Source of the DNA: Candidatus Dadabacteria bacterium
Lineage (GTDB): Bacteria; Desulfobacterota_D; UBA1144; Nemesobacterales; Nemesobacteraceae
Assembly (NCBI GenBank): GCA_026705445.1
Contig: JAPPAR010000019.1
Coordinates: forward strand, 124,001-188,000
Length of the DNA stretch: 64,000 nt
Direction: 5' to 3'
Below the pieces are notes generated by a model. The model did not search any database and was not told the origin of the DNA. It was given only the letters and a program-made list of their open reading frames with translations. How positions within the stretch are numbered: position 1 is the first letter of the stretch; every line of letters starts with the position of its first letter. The position numbers were made by a program, and so were the translations under genes. Positions 1-9,179 of this stretch are shown here, in pieces.

Positions 1-370
1 GAATAAGTGCCGCGTTTACGTAATTGAAATAAGAAAGCGAGATGAAGAGAGCCACGGCCATCATGAGTATCGAGATTATCCAAGCATTCCGGTCTCCGAG
101 AACTCTCAGGGCCTCAACCCTTTTGTTAAGGCGGGTCATCTGCTTATCGATTTTCTTATCAAGCAGGTTATTCAGAATTGCCGCTCCGCCGGCGCTTAGA
201 AGAAGAGAGACGACGCATAGAAAAACCGTCTGTGCCGAGGGAAATGCCCGGTTTGCCACCACCATTCCCGCAAGGCCCGTAAACGCCACGCTCATTATTA
301 TTCCGGGCTTGGAGAGAATAACGGCGGAAACCGCCATGGTACCCACGGATTTTTTCTGCGTTTCGCTCAT
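1..370 (-). CDS. ctaB: Protohaem IX farnesyltransferase (haem O synthase), 5' part only
   Basis: UbiA-family membrane prenyltransferase that adds a farnesyl group to haem B to make haem O, the precursor of the haem A used by the adjacent oxidase. Only the first 123 residues lie in the window; the gene runs off the left edge. Visible are a basic start followed by hydrophobic segments and the Asp-rich prenyl-diphosphate motif NNLLDKKIDKQMTR, which fits the NxxxDxxxD signature of the family. The start ATG at 370 sits 2 bases after the ctaA stop, so it is the last visible gene of the sco-ctaCDEF-ctaA-ctaB operon. Family assignment is firm. Haem O synthase rather than another UbiA enzyme is inferred from the neighbours. 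Confidence 0.88.
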   Translation of the reverse strand, partial: MSETQKKSVGTMAVSAVILSKPGIIMSVAFTGLAGMVVANRAFPSAQTVFLCVVSLLLSAGGAAILNNLLDKKIDKQMTRLNKRVEALRVLGDRNAWIISILMMAVALFISLSYFNYVNAALI

Positions 371-372
371 TG

Positions 373-1242
373 CTAGGAAGTTTTTTCGGCGACAGTGTCT
401 TTACTTATATACCCGAACCAGGTGAGAAGGCAGAGGGAGAGTATCAGAAGACCTATTGCGAGATGAACGGCGGTGACGTAAAACAGAAGCTTTGAGGTTA
501 CTACCACAATTCCAAGCCCGATCTGAAGAAAAAGCAGGGCGACTGCCCAAGACATGTTTTTCCGCGCTTCCCTTAGCCTTTCGGATTTTCTTGAGAGAAT
601 AAGCACGAAGATAAATACCACCGTGAGCAGGTAAGCGACCCCCCTGTGCGTAAAGTGCGCTAGCACCTTGCCCGAGAGCTCGGGCGGAATCCAGTAGCCT
701 AGACACGTGGGGAAATCAGGGCATGCAAGTCCCGCTCCGAGGTGCCTTACGTAAGCTCCTAGGGAAGCCTGGATGAATACAAGCAGAAAAAGCGCGAAGA
801 AGAGTCCGGCCGGGCCCGAGAAACGGAAATCAGGCTTTTTGATGACGCCGTCGAAATACACCATGTAAAGGGTAATTGAGAAGATTATGATGGCGTTTGT
901 GAAATGAATAGTAGTCAGGTCCACGGGAAGTCTGGTGAGAACCACTATTCCTCCAAGCACAATCTGAAACAGAAGAAGCAGCACTACGAGCAACGGAAGT
1001 GCTCTGTAATTTTTTCTGTACGCGCGGAATCTTCTGTAGCAGAGAATGAAAAGCACTATGGATGTTATTCCGCCTATTACGCGGTGGGAGAACTCAAGAT
1101 AGATGTCCCACCTGAAAGGCGGAATCACTTCCCCGTGGCAAAGCGGCCAGTCGGGACAGGCGAGTCCGGCCTCGAGCCCCGATACCGCATTTCCCCATAT
1201 AAGAAGCACGAACAGAAGACCTAGAGCAGTTTTCGCAAGCAT
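373..1242 (-). CDS. ctaA: Haem A synthase CtaA (Cox15 family)
   Basis: Membrane enzyme that oxidises the C8 methyl of haem O to give haem A for the cytochrome oxidase. The 289-residue protein has about eight hydrophobic segments in two homologous halves. Each half carries a CtaA-type cysteine pair, CPDWPLC (C29/C35) and CPDFPTC (about residues 174 and 180), and conserved His such as EFSHRVIGG and FTHRGVAY. Length is normal for the bacterial family. It lies 16 bases after ctaF and 2 bases before ctaB, clearly co-transcribed with the oxidase genes. Confidence 0.95.
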   Translation of the reverse strand: MLAKTALGLLFVLLIWGNAVSGLEAGLACPDWPLCHGEVIPPFRWDIYLEFSHRVIGGITSIVLFILCYRRFRAYRKNYRALPLLVVLLLLFQIVLGGIVVLTRLPVDLTTIHFTNAIIIFSITLYMVYFDGVIKKPDFRFSGPAGLFFALFLLVFIQASLGAYVRHLGAGLACPDFPTCLGYWIPPELSGKVLAHFTHRGVAYLLTVVFIFVLILSRKSERLREARKNMSWAVALLFLQIGLGIVVVTSKLLFYVTAVHLAIGLLILSLCLLTWFGYISKDTVAEKTS

Positions 1243-1258
1243 GCCTGTTTTCTTACTG

Positions 1259-1567
1259 CTACTTTATTACCGGTACCCTTGTGAAGGTTTCCATTATGGT
1301 GAAACCGATGAGAAGGAAAAGCAGGAAAAGGGGATACAGGGCGTATATCCACGTGAGCTTGTCTTCAAACTTAAGATGCATGAAGTAAAGGGCGACGATC
1401 GCTGCTTTTACAGACGCTACTAGCATTGCTATGACGATATTGAAGTCGCCGAAATCAAACTTCGCTACGTAGACAGTAACTGCCGTCAGGACAAACAGCG
1501 TAAGACATACAGCAGCGTATTCTCGAAGACCCGTGTGATGTTCCTCAGTGTGATCGTGTGTGCTCAT
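1259..1567 (-). CDS. ctaF: Cytochrome c oxidase subunit IV (caa3-type)
   Basis: Small accessory subunit of the haem-copper oxidase, 102 residues with three predicted membrane helices and a His-rich N-terminus (HDHTEEHH). The stretch LYFMHLKFEDK is typical of prokaryotic COX4 family members. It has no cofactor ligands and probably stabilises the complex. It sits between ctaE and ctaA with short gaps. The family is recognised by size, topology and position. Confidence 0.9.
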   Translation of the reverse strand: MSTHDHTEEHHTGLREYAAVCLTLFVLTAVTVYVAKFDFGDFNIVIAMLVASVKAAIVALYFMHLKFEDKLTWIYALYPLFLLFLLIGFTIMETFTRVPVIK

Positions 1568-1580
1568 TTTCTTTCTCCGT

Positions 1581-2198
1581 CTATCCGATTAGATACAGTA
1601 GCGGGAACAGATATATCCAGATAAGGTCAACCAGATGCCAGTAAAGCCCCCCGACTTCAACCGGGGTATATCTGTTTCCTTCCTTGAATCTTCCCTGTCT
1701 GGCCATTATTATCAGGGCGAGAATTATGCCCATTCCCAAAAACACGTGGAGCATGTGAAGTCCGGTCATCATGAAGTAAAGGGCGAAGAATATGTTCGTA
1801 TCGGGAAATATGCCGTGATGGAACTTCGCACCGTACTCAAAGTATTTGTTTACCCCGAAAGCCGCCCCGCATATGAAAGTTACGGAAAGCAGTATTATCA
1901 GCCATTTCCTGTTTCTTTTCTGAGAGGCCGACACCGCAAGAGCCATCGTGAAACTGCTGAAGATTAGCACTATGGTGTTTATGGCGCCCAGAGTGATGTC
2001 CAGCTTCTTGTGCGATTCGTAGAAAAGATCTGGGTACTTGGCCCTGAAAAGCGCGTACGCCGCGAAGAGTCCCCCGAAAAGAAGAATTTCCGTTCCGAGA
2101 AAAAGCCACATCCCGAATTTTGCCGCGTTGTGGGTTACGGTCTCTCCGAGTCCGTGTCCGTGCGCGTGGCCTTCGGCGTGTTCTGCTGTGCTGCTCAT
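1581..2198 (-). CDS. ctaE: Cytochrome c oxidase subunit III
   Basis: Membrane subunit III of the terminal oxidase (205 residues, five predicted helices), without redox centres. Characteristic pieces are FGMWLFLGTEILLFGG near residue 28, HMLHVFLGMG, and the C-terminal WHLVDLIWIYLFPLLYL. The short five-helix form is usual for caa3 oxidases. The N-terminus is His-rich (HAEGHAHGHG). It follows ctaD by 21 bases and precedes ctaF by 13, in operon with both. Confidence 0.95.
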   Translation of the reverse strand: MSSTAEHAEGHAHGHGLGETVTHNAAKFGMWLFLGTEILLFGGLFAAYALFRAKYPDLFYESHKKLDITLGAINTIVLIFSSFTMALAVSASQKRNRKWLIILLSVTFICGAAFGVNKYFEYGAKFHHGIFPDTNIFFALYFMMTGLHMLHVFLGMGIILALIIMARQGRFKEGNRYTPVEVGGLYWHLVDLIWIYLFPLLYLIG

Positions 2199-2219
2199 TT
2201 TTTTACGTTAGCCTCCGAT

Positions 2220-3824
2220 CTATTTTTTCCCGTAAGCGTAAGTCCAGTCAGTTACCGTTGGTATTTCGGCAAAATTCTCATGTGGCGGAGGCGATGGAAC
2301 CTGCCACTCAAGAGAAAGAGAACCGTAGGGATTTGACGATTCTGGCCGACCTTTTTTCCAGAGCGGTACAAGCAGGTTCACGGTCATTATCAGAATGCCG
2401 AGCCCGAGTATCCATGATCCGTAGGTCGAGAGGGCATGATAGGATATGTACTCTTCGGGATAGGTCGCATACCTTCTGGGCATTCCCTGAAAACCCATGA
2501 AAAACTGCGGGAAAAACGTTACGTTAAATCCAACGAAAATAAGAAACCATGCTACTTTTGCGATAAGTTCATTGAACACCTTTCCGAACCATTTCTGATA
2601 CCAGAAGTGAAGGGCCCCGAAAAACCCCATCACGGTTCCTCCTATCATGACGTAGTGCATGTGGGCTACTATGAAATAGGTGTCGTGCAGATGCACGTCA
2701 ACTGCCAGAGCTCCCAGATAAACACCGGTCAGCCCCCCGACCGTAAAAAGCACTATGAAAGACAGCGCATACAGCATGGATGAGTGAAAGTCTATTGATC
2801 CCTTGTACAGAGTTGCGGTCCAGTTAAACACCTTTACGGCCGTCGGTATGGCGACAAGCATGGTCAGAAATGAGAATATTGCCGCTGCCGTTTCCGATAT
2901 ACCGCTTACGAACATGTGGTGCAGCCAGACGAAAAAGCTTATTATTGCAATCGCAAAGCTTGAGTACGCGATTGCCTTGTATCCGAAAATGGGTTTTCTT
3001 GCGAAAACGGGGATTATCTCCGAGATAATCCCGAAGGCGGGAATAACCATTATGTAGACGGCGGGGTGGGAGTAGAACCAGAAGAAGTTCTGGAACAGTA
3101 TTGGGTCCCCTCCCTTGGCCGGATCAAAAAACCCTATGTCAAACGCCCTCTCCGCTATCAGCAGAAGGAGAGTGATTCCCACAACCGGCGTTGCGAGCAG
3201 CTGCAGTATGGCAGTGGCGTAGGACGCCCATATGAAAAGCGGCAGTCTTGACCACGTCATTCCAGGCGCTCGAAGCTTGTGGATGGTCACTATGAAGTTC
3301 ATTCCGGTGAGAATCGATGAGAACCCGAGGACGAAGACTCCCAAAGTTATCATTATTACCTTGGTGCCCGTCTGAATGCTGTAGGGAGTGTAGAATGTCC
3401 AGCCCGTGTCAGCCGGTTGGGCAAGCGCGGAAAGCAGTATTGCCGTTCCGACAAGATATATCCAGAAACTCAGCAGGTTTATTCTGGGAAACGCCACGTC
3501 CCTGGCCCCGATCATTAGCGGTATCAGGAAATTGCCGAAACTCGCCGCGATTCCCGGGACGATGAAGAAGAAAACCATCAGGGAACCGTGAAGCGTGAAC
3601 GCTACATTGTACTCCGTTGCGGTTCTGAAGAAGTCAAGCTCGGGAGTCATAAGCTCGTATCTCATTCCCAGGGCCGCCAGGCCGGCAATCATGAAGAAAA
3701 ACGAGATCGTAACGAGATAAAGGATCCCGATGCGTTTGTGATCCGTTGTCAAAATCCACGACTTTAAACCTTTCTGGGCTAAATACGGTATATGCTGGGT
3801 TTGAGTCATGACTCCGTTTGCCAT
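2220..3824 (-). CDS. ctaD: Cytochrome c oxidase subunit I, A2-type
   Basis: Catalytic subunit: 534 residues, twelve helices, carrying low-spin haem, high-spin haem A3 and CuB, reducing O2 to water with proton pumping. CuB and haem ligands appear in FYSHPAVY, WLHHMFVSG and HDTYFIVAHMHYV. Where A1 oxidases have GHPEVY with a proton-channel Glu, this protein has YSHPAVY, the YS signature of A2 oxidases (known from Rhodothermus and Thermus-like caa3 enzymes). A clean Shine-Dalgarno (ggag) precedes ATG 3824. It lies 19 bases after ctaC. Confidence 0.97.
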   Translation of the reverse strand: MANGVMTQTQHIPYLAQKGLKSWILTTDHKRIGILYLVTISFFFMIAGLAALGMRYELMTPELDFFRTATEYNVAFTLHGSLMVFFFIVPGIAASFGNFLIPLMIGARDVAFPRINLLSFWIYLVGTAILLSALAQPADTGWTFYTPYSIQTGTKVIMITLGVFVLGFSSILTGMNFIVTIHKLRAPGMTWSRLPLFIWASYATAILQLLATPVVGITLLLLIAERAFDIGFFDPAKGGDPILFQNFFWFYSHPAVYIMVIPAFGIISEIIPVFARKPIFGYKAIAYSSFAIAIISFFVWLHHMFVSGISETAAAIFSFLTMLVAIPTAVKVFNWTATLYKGSIDFHSSMLYALSFIVLFTVGGLTGVYLGALAVDVHLHDTYFIVAHMHYVMIGGTVMGFFGALHFWYQKWFGKVFNELIAKVAWFLIFVGFNVTFFPQFFMGFQGMPRRYATYPEEYISYHALSTYGSWILGLGILIMTVNLLVPLWKKGRPESSNPYGSLSLEWQVPSPPPHENFAEIPTVTDWTYAYGKK

Positions 3825-3843
3825 CTTTTTCTCCTTGATATTG

Positions 3844-4791
3844 CTACTTCAACGTCTTTATATACTCGATAAGGGCGGTTACTTCATCCTCAGACAGTAT
3901 ACCTTTGAACGAAGGCATCGTTGGCGGGTAGCCCTCTACCATTTTTGCCTGGGGTTCATAAATTGATTCTCTGATATAGTTCTCGTCTACAAGAACCGAT
4001 GAACCGTCTGCAAGTTTTTCTGTTTTCCCGTAAAGATTTTTGAAAGTTGGCCCTATGACTTCCTTGCCGTCTACGCTGTGGCACGCAAGGCAGCCCCTCT
4101 GGGAATGCAGTTCTTTTCCTCTCTCCGCCGGGGACACGCTGATTGCCGCCAGGGCGGCTCCGTCTTCAAGTTCGTCTCCTTTTTCCCATCTTGCGAATGC
4201 TTCTGGGCTCAGGACTTTTACTGTCGCAAGCATTTGCGAGTGCCCGGAACCACAGTATTCCGCGCACAGAAGATCAAAGGTGCCGACCTTGGTCGGGGTG
4301 AACCAGAGCTGCTGGTAGCTGCCCGGAAGAATATCCTGTTTTACTCGGAACTGCGGAACGAAGAAGCTGTGAATAACGTCCTCTGATCTCATTATGAGCC
4401 TTACGGGCTTGTTCTGCTGCACGAAGAGTTCATTCAGCGATTTTTTTCCGGTGAAATACTCGAATTCCCAAAGCCACTGCTTTGCCACGACGTTAACTTC
4501 GATCGCTTCTGGAGGCGGATTGCGAAGTTCCTTGAAAGCTATCCATCCCCATGCGAAGATGACCATGAGCAGTATGGTCGGAATTATGGTCCAGATGGTT
4601 TCAATGACCGGGTTGTGAGTTATGTAGGCGGTTTCCTGATCCTCGCTTTTCCGCCTGTACTTGATTGAGAAGGCTACTAGTACGGCCGAAATCAGGACGA
4701 AGAAAAATACTGATACGATTGTTACGAACAGGGTTATGTTATCAACGCTTGCTGCGAGATTTGAAGCTGATTCCGGTATCCAGGTGGACAT
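3844..4791 (-). CDS. ctaC: Cytochrome c oxidase subunit II fused to cytochrome c (caa3)
   Basis: Electron-entry subunit of a caa3 oxidase (315 residues). Two N-terminal helices (about residues 18-45 and 65-88) are followed by a cupredoxin domain with the CuA site CAEYCGSGHSQM (about residues 176-187). A C-terminal cytochrome c domain carries CLACH (about 234-238), with a likely axial Met in PTMPSFKG. The fused haem c makes it a caa3-type enzyme that takes electrons from soluble cytochrome c or directly from a complex III equivalent. It lies between sco and ctaD. Confidence 0.97.
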   Translation of the reverse strand: MSTWIPESASNLAASVDNITLFVTIVSVFFFVLISAVLVAFSIKYRRKSEDQETAYITHNPVIETIWTIIPTILLMVIFAWGWIAFKELRNPPPEAIEVNVVAKQWLWEFEYFTGKKSLNELFVQQNKPVRLIMRSEDVIHSFFVPQFRVKQDILPGSYQQLWFTPTKVGTFDLLCAEYCGSGHSQMLATVKVLSPEAFARWEKGDELEDGAALAAISVSPAERGKELHSQRGCLACHSVDGKEVIGPTFKNLYGKTEKLADGSSVLVDENYIRESIYEPQAKMVEGYPPTMPSFKGILSEDEVTALIEYIKTLK

Positions 4792-4816
4792 TTATGATTT
4801 ACAACCTCCGCAATAA

Positions 4817-5635
4817 TTAATGGGTTTTTCTTTCTCTTCTCCACATCAGGCAGAGAAACGCTACGAGAACCGTAAGGGTTACCATTCCTCCCACCTTGAC
4901 GACGTTAAGAGCGGCAAGCGCATATCTTTTCCCCACAGGGTCAAACTGATAACAGAACATAAGCACTTTATTAAGCAGTTCCGAGGAGCCTATCTTTCCC
5001 TCGGAAGCCTCTATTAGAGATAACTTGAAGTTACGGGGATCATACTGAACTCCGTAGAGGTATCGCGAGATTGTCCCATCCGGCGTGAGTATGACTATTC
5101 CCGAAGGGTGAGCGAACTCCTCGCCGTCTTTTTTGAAACGGAATCCCACTGAATCGGTAAGCCTCAGTATGTTTTCTGCGGTCGCTGTTAGAAAGTGCCA
5201 GTTTTTGGCCTCTTCAGCCCCGCCCGCAAGTGCTTTTTTGTATCTTGCGGATTTCTCGCCGATAACATCAAGGGGTTCTTCCGGGTCAAAGCTTACGGTC
5301 ACCACGGTGTAGTCCTTCCCCGGCCTGAAGGCATCCATCTGGTTTATGGCTTCCAGAACTCCGTCTGTCCCAAGAAGGCAGAGTCTTGGGCATGTGAAGT
5401 AGGCGAGACTCAGAACCACCGGTTTTTTTTGCCCGAAAAAAGAGGAAATATTTACCGCTTCTCCGCTTTCCCCGCGAAATTCAGTGTCAAGATCTATGGA
5501 AGACGCAAGTTTCTCATCAAAACCTATTTCTTCTACGTCGTTTACGTTAGAAAGCGCCTGAACGTCCGATGTGAAGAGAGCCGGAACCGTGCTTGAGAGA
5601 TACATAACACTGAGAAAAATGAAGAACCTCCACAT
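4817..5635 (-). CDS. SCO1/SenC-family copper chaperone with C-terminal membrane anchor
   Basis: Periplasmic thioredoxin-fold protein that delivers copper to the CuA site of subunit II. The copper motif is CPRLC (C82 and C86) and the conserved distal His is in FAHPSG (about H176). A signal-anchor lies at residues 1-19, and an additional hydrophobic helix at about 245-265 ends in RRERK, so the domain is probably tethered at both ends. First gene of the oxidase operon, 25 bases upstream of ctaC. No clear Shine-Dalgarno precedes ATG 5635. Confidence 0.92.
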   Translation of the reverse strand: MWRFFIFLSVMYLSSTVPALFTSDVQALSNVNDVEEIGFDEKLASSIDLDTEFRGESGEAVNISSFFGQKKPVVLSLAYFTCPRLCLLGTDGVLEAINQMDAFRPGKDYTVVTVSFDPEEPLDVIGEKSARYKKALAGGAEEAKNWHFLTATAENILRLTDSVGFRFKKDGEEFAHPSGIVILTPDGTISRYLYGVQYDPRNFKLSLIEASEGKIGSSELLNKVLMFCYQFDPVGKRYALAALNVVKVGGMVTLTVLVAFLCLMWRRERKTH

Positions 5636-5716
5636 GAAAGGAGCCGTTTTTTGGCTGTTTTTTTAAATGAAAATAATTGTTTGGAGGACTCAGGGGAGAG
5701 GAATTTTCCCTTTCCC

Positions 5717-5733
5717 ACGCCTCAAATAGGCGT
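5717..5733. repeat. Perfect inverted repeat at the start of the oxidase operon transcript
   Basis: ACGCCT and AGGCGT form a perfect 6-bp inverted repeat around a 5-base loop. It begins three bases from the -10 box of the predicted sco promoter, at the likely transcription start. It could be an operator overlapping +1 or a 5' hairpin in the mRNA. It lacks a T-run on the gene strand, so it does not look like a terminator for rodA. Confidence 0.45.
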
Positions 5734-5735
5734 AG

Positions 5736-5763
5736 ATTCTATCTGATGTTAATTCTCTGTCAA
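5736..5763 (-). promoter_or_regulatory. Sigma70-type promoter for sco-ctaCDEF-ctaAB
   Basis: On the minus strand TTGACA (5758-5763) is followed after 16 bases by TAGAAT (5736-5741). This is one mismatch from consensus overall, in the gap between the end of rodA and the start of sco. The predicted leader is about 95 bases. It separates the oxidase operon from the upstream cell-shape operon. Confidence 0.6.
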
Positions 5764-5805
5764 GAATTCGTTTTCTTTACGCTTATTTGGGTTTTCGGGC
5801 TCTGT

Positions 5806-6888
5806 TTATTTTTTTCTCAGGCAAAGAACTATACCGATTCCGATGAAGGCAGTGAGGGTTGAAGAACCGCCGTAACTGATAAAGAAAAGAGGAGTGCCGA
5901 TGATCGGCATAAGTCCCGTTACCATAGCGATATTTATCACGGCGTGCCAGAAAAGCATGGCCGCAATTCCAAAGCATGCGATCATTGCAAAGCGGTCTTC
6001 TAGGGATGTTGCGATTCTAAGAATAAAAAGAATTATGGAGAAATACAGAAGAAGTATAAACACTGAACCCCGAAATCCCCATTCCTCGGAAATCACCGAG
6101 AATGCGAAATCCGTATGGTGTGCGGGAAGAAAATTCAAGTTGGACTGCGAACCCAGAGAAAAACCTTTTCCGTAACCCATGCCGGAACCTATGGCAATCT
6201 GGGACTGAATCGAGTTGTAGCTTACACCAAAAGGATCGGTGGAAGTGTCCATGAAGGAATATATTCTCTCCTTCTGGTAGTCCTTGATCAGAAGATGCCA
6301 GGCCGGCACGATGGATATCAGCGCTATGATTATTATTCTAAGCAGCGCTTTTCTGCTGATTCCCATAAGCAAGATGATGCTTGAACCTATAAGAAGAATG
6401 GTCATCGCGGTTCCCATGTCGGGCTGGGCAATTACTGCTGCGGTGGGAACAAGCAGAAGAGCCAGAGGCTTGAGGAGTTCCACCGAATTGTAATTTTCCT
6501 TTGCGGCCACATCATTTGCGTAGTAATTGGCAAGCATCATTATTATGCCGATTTTAATAAATTCGGAGGGTTGAATGGAGACCGGACCTATCTGGAACCA
6601 GCTTCTGGACCCCGATACCGTTTTTCCGAATATGAAAAGTAACCCCAGCAACACGAGGAAGAACAGGTAGAAAGTAACCGAGTGGGTTTCCAGCGTATGG
6701 GGTCTTAAGCGACTAATGACCGCCACAGTCAAAAGCCCCGCAAAAACCCATACGAGTTGTTTCTTGAATGCACCCAAGCCAGCCAACAGCGAGACGCTGT
6801 AGAGATTCATGAGCCCCGCTAAGCAAAGCAAAGCAGTCAGCAGCAACAGCCAGGAGTAGCTACTCAGATATGGCAATTCGAACTTCAT
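5806..6888 (-). CDS. rodA: Rod-shape SEDS peptidoglycan polymerase RodA
   Basis: Polytopic SEDS-family glycosyltransferase (about 360 residues, ten helices) that polymerises lipid II together with PBP2 during cell elongation. Family marks include FQIGPVSIQPSEF, QPDMGTAMT and the C-terminal FISYGGSS. The ATG at 6888 (MKFELPYL) is preferred over the one at 6921 because it gives a modest 29-base overlap with mrdA, as is common for this pair. It is the last gene of mreBCD-mrdA-rodA. Confidence 0.95.
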   Translation of the reverse strand: MKFELPYLSSYSWLLLLTALLCLAGLMNLYSVSLLAGLGAFKKQLVWVFAGLLTVAVISRLRPHTLETHSVTFYLFFLVLLGLLFIFGKTVSGSRSWFQIGPVSIQPSEFIKIGIIMMLANYYANDVAAKENYNSVELLKPLALLLVPTAAVIAQPDMGTAMTILLIGSSIILLMGISRKALLRIIIIALISIVPAWHLLIKDYQKERIYSFMDTSTDPFGVSYNSIQSQIAIGSGMGYGKGFSLGSQSNLNFLPAHHTDFAFSVISEEWGFRGSVFILLLYFSIILFILRIATSLEDRFAMIACFGIAAMLFWHAVINIAMVTGLMPIIGTPLFFISYGGSSTLTAFIGIGIVLCLRKK

Positions 6889-8665
6889 CTCGTTCCTTCT
6901 TGAGTTTGAAATAGGTTTCAATGATTTTTCTTGCTATCGGGGCTGCGGCCACGCTTCCGCTTCCCCCGTTCTCAACGAGGACGGTTACGGATATCTCCGC
7001 CGAATCCGACGGTGCGTAGGATGTGAACCAGGCGTGGTCCTGAAACCGTTTTTCGGTCGACTCGAATTTTGCCGACACAACCTGAGCCGTACCCGTCTTA
7101 CCCGAGACGGACGTGATTTTTGATCTTGCGTAAATCCCGGTGCCCCGGTGTTCGTTTACGGCACCGTAAAGTGCTTTTTTCAGAAAAGATACTGACTTTG
7201 CGTTAAGGCGCTGACCTTCCCCGGTTATCCGCAGTGGTCTTTTCTCATCCGTTTTTCTTATCTTCGGTTTGACTATAATGCCTCCGTTTGCTATTGCTGA
7301 AGTCATAACACTTATCTGAAGAGGGGTTGCGGTAACGTATCCCTGACCTATTGCCAGGATTGCAGTTTCGCCTGGGTACCAAGGTTCTTTCAGATGCTTT
7401 CTTTTCCATGTCTTGGATGGGTTCACTCCCCGTTTCTCGGGCAGTGCTATGCCGGTTCTTTCTCCAAGTCCGAACTTCTTCATGTAGGGGTAAAGGCCGT
7501 CAACACCAAGCTTCTGGGAAAGTTTGTAGAAGTATACGTCGCACGATTCGACAATCGCTTTGTAGAGGTTCATCTCCCCATGGCCTTCTTCGCGCCAGCA
7601 GTTAAAACGTTTCTTGTTTATGAAATAATGGCCCGGGCAGTATACGGACGACTTCGGATCAGCAGTTTTTTCCTCTAGCAACGCAAAAGCCGTGATTATT
7701 TTGAGCACTGACCCGGGCGGATAGGTTCCTTGGGTTGAGCGATTTAGAAGGGAAAAAGATTTTTTCTTTTTTGTTCTTTTTCTTTCCTTAGGAGAAAGCT
7801 CCTTCGAGATGTGCTCGGGACGATAGGATGGACGACTTACCATCGCCAGAATTTCTCCGCTTCTTACGTCCATTGCGACTATGGCCCCTTTCTCTTTACC
7901 CAAAGCGTCATAGGCGAACTGCTGCAGTTGCGCGTCAATGGTGAGGTGGATATCTTTTCCCTGGACCATTTCCCTGTTCTTGCGAGCTGGCAATAATGTG
8001 GCAACAGAGTCTGAGATCACTTTTCCGTGTGCGTTTACCATGACGTATTCAAGACCGTTTGTTCCTCTGAGTTCGCTGTCAAAGACCTTTTCGACACCCA
8101 TTTTTCCGAGTTCGTTTCCCGCCTTGATCCGACCGTAGGTTCTTACCTCTTTTGCGTCGGCGATTCCCGTGTATCCCAGAAGAACGGCGGCTGCCTCTCC
8201 ATGCGGATAGAATCTCTTGTGCCCCACTTCAAGAAATATGCCCTCTAGCGTTTCCTTGTTTTTTTCGACAAGAAGAAGCTCCTCTCTGCTTATGTCCTTG
8301 GCGATTGTAACGGGATAGAAGCTTTGGAGGGTTTCTATTTTTCGAAGTTTTTCCAGAAGTTTTTTCTCTGGAACGTTTATTATCTCCGCAAGTTTTTCCG
8401 CGAGCTCCTCGACATCCGTTATTTCTCTCGGAAATACTCGTATGTTAAAAGACGGTTTGTTATAGAGAATTTTTTCGCCGTTTCTATCGAAAATCCGTCC
8501 TCTGGGCGCAGGAAGTTCAAGTGCCCTCAGGATATTTCTTTCCGAAAAATTCCTGTATTCCTCGCCCTTGTATATCTGGAGGTAGAACAACCTCCCCGAG
8601 AAGACGACAAAAAACAGCACGATTAGGGATGAGGCTATTGTGAATCTATGTTTTAGGAATCCCAT
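6860..8665 (-). CDS. mrdA: Penicillin-binding protein 2, elongation transpeptidase
   Basis: Class B PBP (601 residues) that cross-links peptidoglycan in the elongasome with RodA. One N-terminal membrane helix (about 8-28) anchors it. A PBP dimerisation domain follows, then a transpeptidase domain with the catalytic motifs GSVLK (nucleophile Ser319), SCD (the SxN-equivalent) and SGKTGTAQ (about residue 520). It overlaps the mreD end by 20 bases and the rodA start by 29, so translation is probably coupled. Confidence 0.96.
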   Translation of the reverse strand: MGFLKHRFTIASSLIVLFFVVFSGRLFYLQIYKGEEYRNFSERNILRALELPAPRGRIFDRNGEKILYNKPSFNIRVFPREITDVEELAEKLAEIINVPEKKLLEKLRKIETLQSFYPVTIAKDISREELLLVEKNKETLEGIFLEVGHKRFYPHGEAAAVLLGYTGIADAKEVRTYGRIKAGNELGKMGVEKVFDSELRGTNGLEYVMVNAHGKVISDSVATLLPARKNREMVQGKDIHLTIDAQLQQFAYDALGKEKGAIVAMDVRSGEILAMVSRPSYRPEHISKELSPKERKRTKKKKSFSLLNRSTQGTYPPGSVLKIITAFALLEEKTADPKSSVYCPGHYFINKKRFNCWREEGHGEMNLYKAIVESCDVYFYKLSQKLGVDGLYPYMKKFGLGERTGIALPEKRGVNPSKTWKRKHLKEPWYPGETAILAIGQGYVTATPLQISVMTSAIANGGIIVKPKIRKTDEKRPLRITGEGQRLNAKSVSFLKKALYGAVNEHRGTGIYARSKITSVSGKTGTAQVVSAKFESTEKRFQDHAWFTSYAPSDSAEISVTVLVENGGSGSVAAAPIARKIIETYFKLKKERDEVRIAISE

Positions 8666-9152
8666 CCAATTTCCTCAGAAGCATTATTATCGGAACGCCG
8701 ACCACCGTATTAATGATAGCCTGATAAAAAGCTAGCTCAACACTGAGAAATGCCGCCTGTCCGCTGTCTTGTCTCAACAGAAGCAGTACCAGTAGCAGCA
8801 AGTGCATGAGCAGGGTTCCTATAAAAAGCGCCAGAGGTAGGAAAAAGAGGTTGTTGCGGTCGTAATTAAGATTGTGCATGCCCACTCGCAGAGTAAGAAA
8901 CACGGCGAATCTTGTGATCGTATGGAGCCCCAAAGCTCCGGCCGAAAAGACATCCATTAAAAACCCGTTCAGCATGGCAAGTGTGAACAGATAAGGTATT
9001 TCGGTTCTGATTGCCAAGCATATTATTAAGATCAGATTGAGATCGGGGGTGAACTTGCCCAGAGAAGATGTCGAGATTACCGATGTCTGGATAATGATGA
9101 AAAGAAAAGAGCAGAGTAGATAGAAAAGAAAAGAGAAGTTTATTCTCATCAT
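8646..9152 (-). CDS. mreD: Rod shape-determining membrane protein MreD
   Basis: Small integral membrane protein (168 residues, five predicted helices) of the elongasome that binds MreC and PBP2. Sequence is poorly conserved in the family. Recognition rests on FTPDLNLILIICLAIR near residue 30, size, topology and the invariant position between mreC and mrdA. Two adjacent ATG codons (9152 and 9149) are possible starts. Confidence 0.9.
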   Translation of the reverse strand: MMRINFSFLFYLLCSFLFIIIQTSVISTSSLGKFTPDLNLILIICLAIRTEIPYLFTLAMLNGFLMDVFSAGALGLHTITRFAVFLTLRVGMHNLNYDRNNLFFLPLALFIGTLLMHLLLLVLLLLRQDSGQAAFLSVELAFYQAIINTVVGVPIIMLLRKLDGIPKT

Positions 9153-9179
9153 ATTCCAACTGGGTCCAGTTGGGGAGAG

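Noticed and set aside
5640-5668. AGCC/GGCT stem with a T-run upstream of sco read as a terminator
   Set aside because: The T-run is on the plus strand, where no gene ends; on the coding strand it is only an A-rich leader segment.
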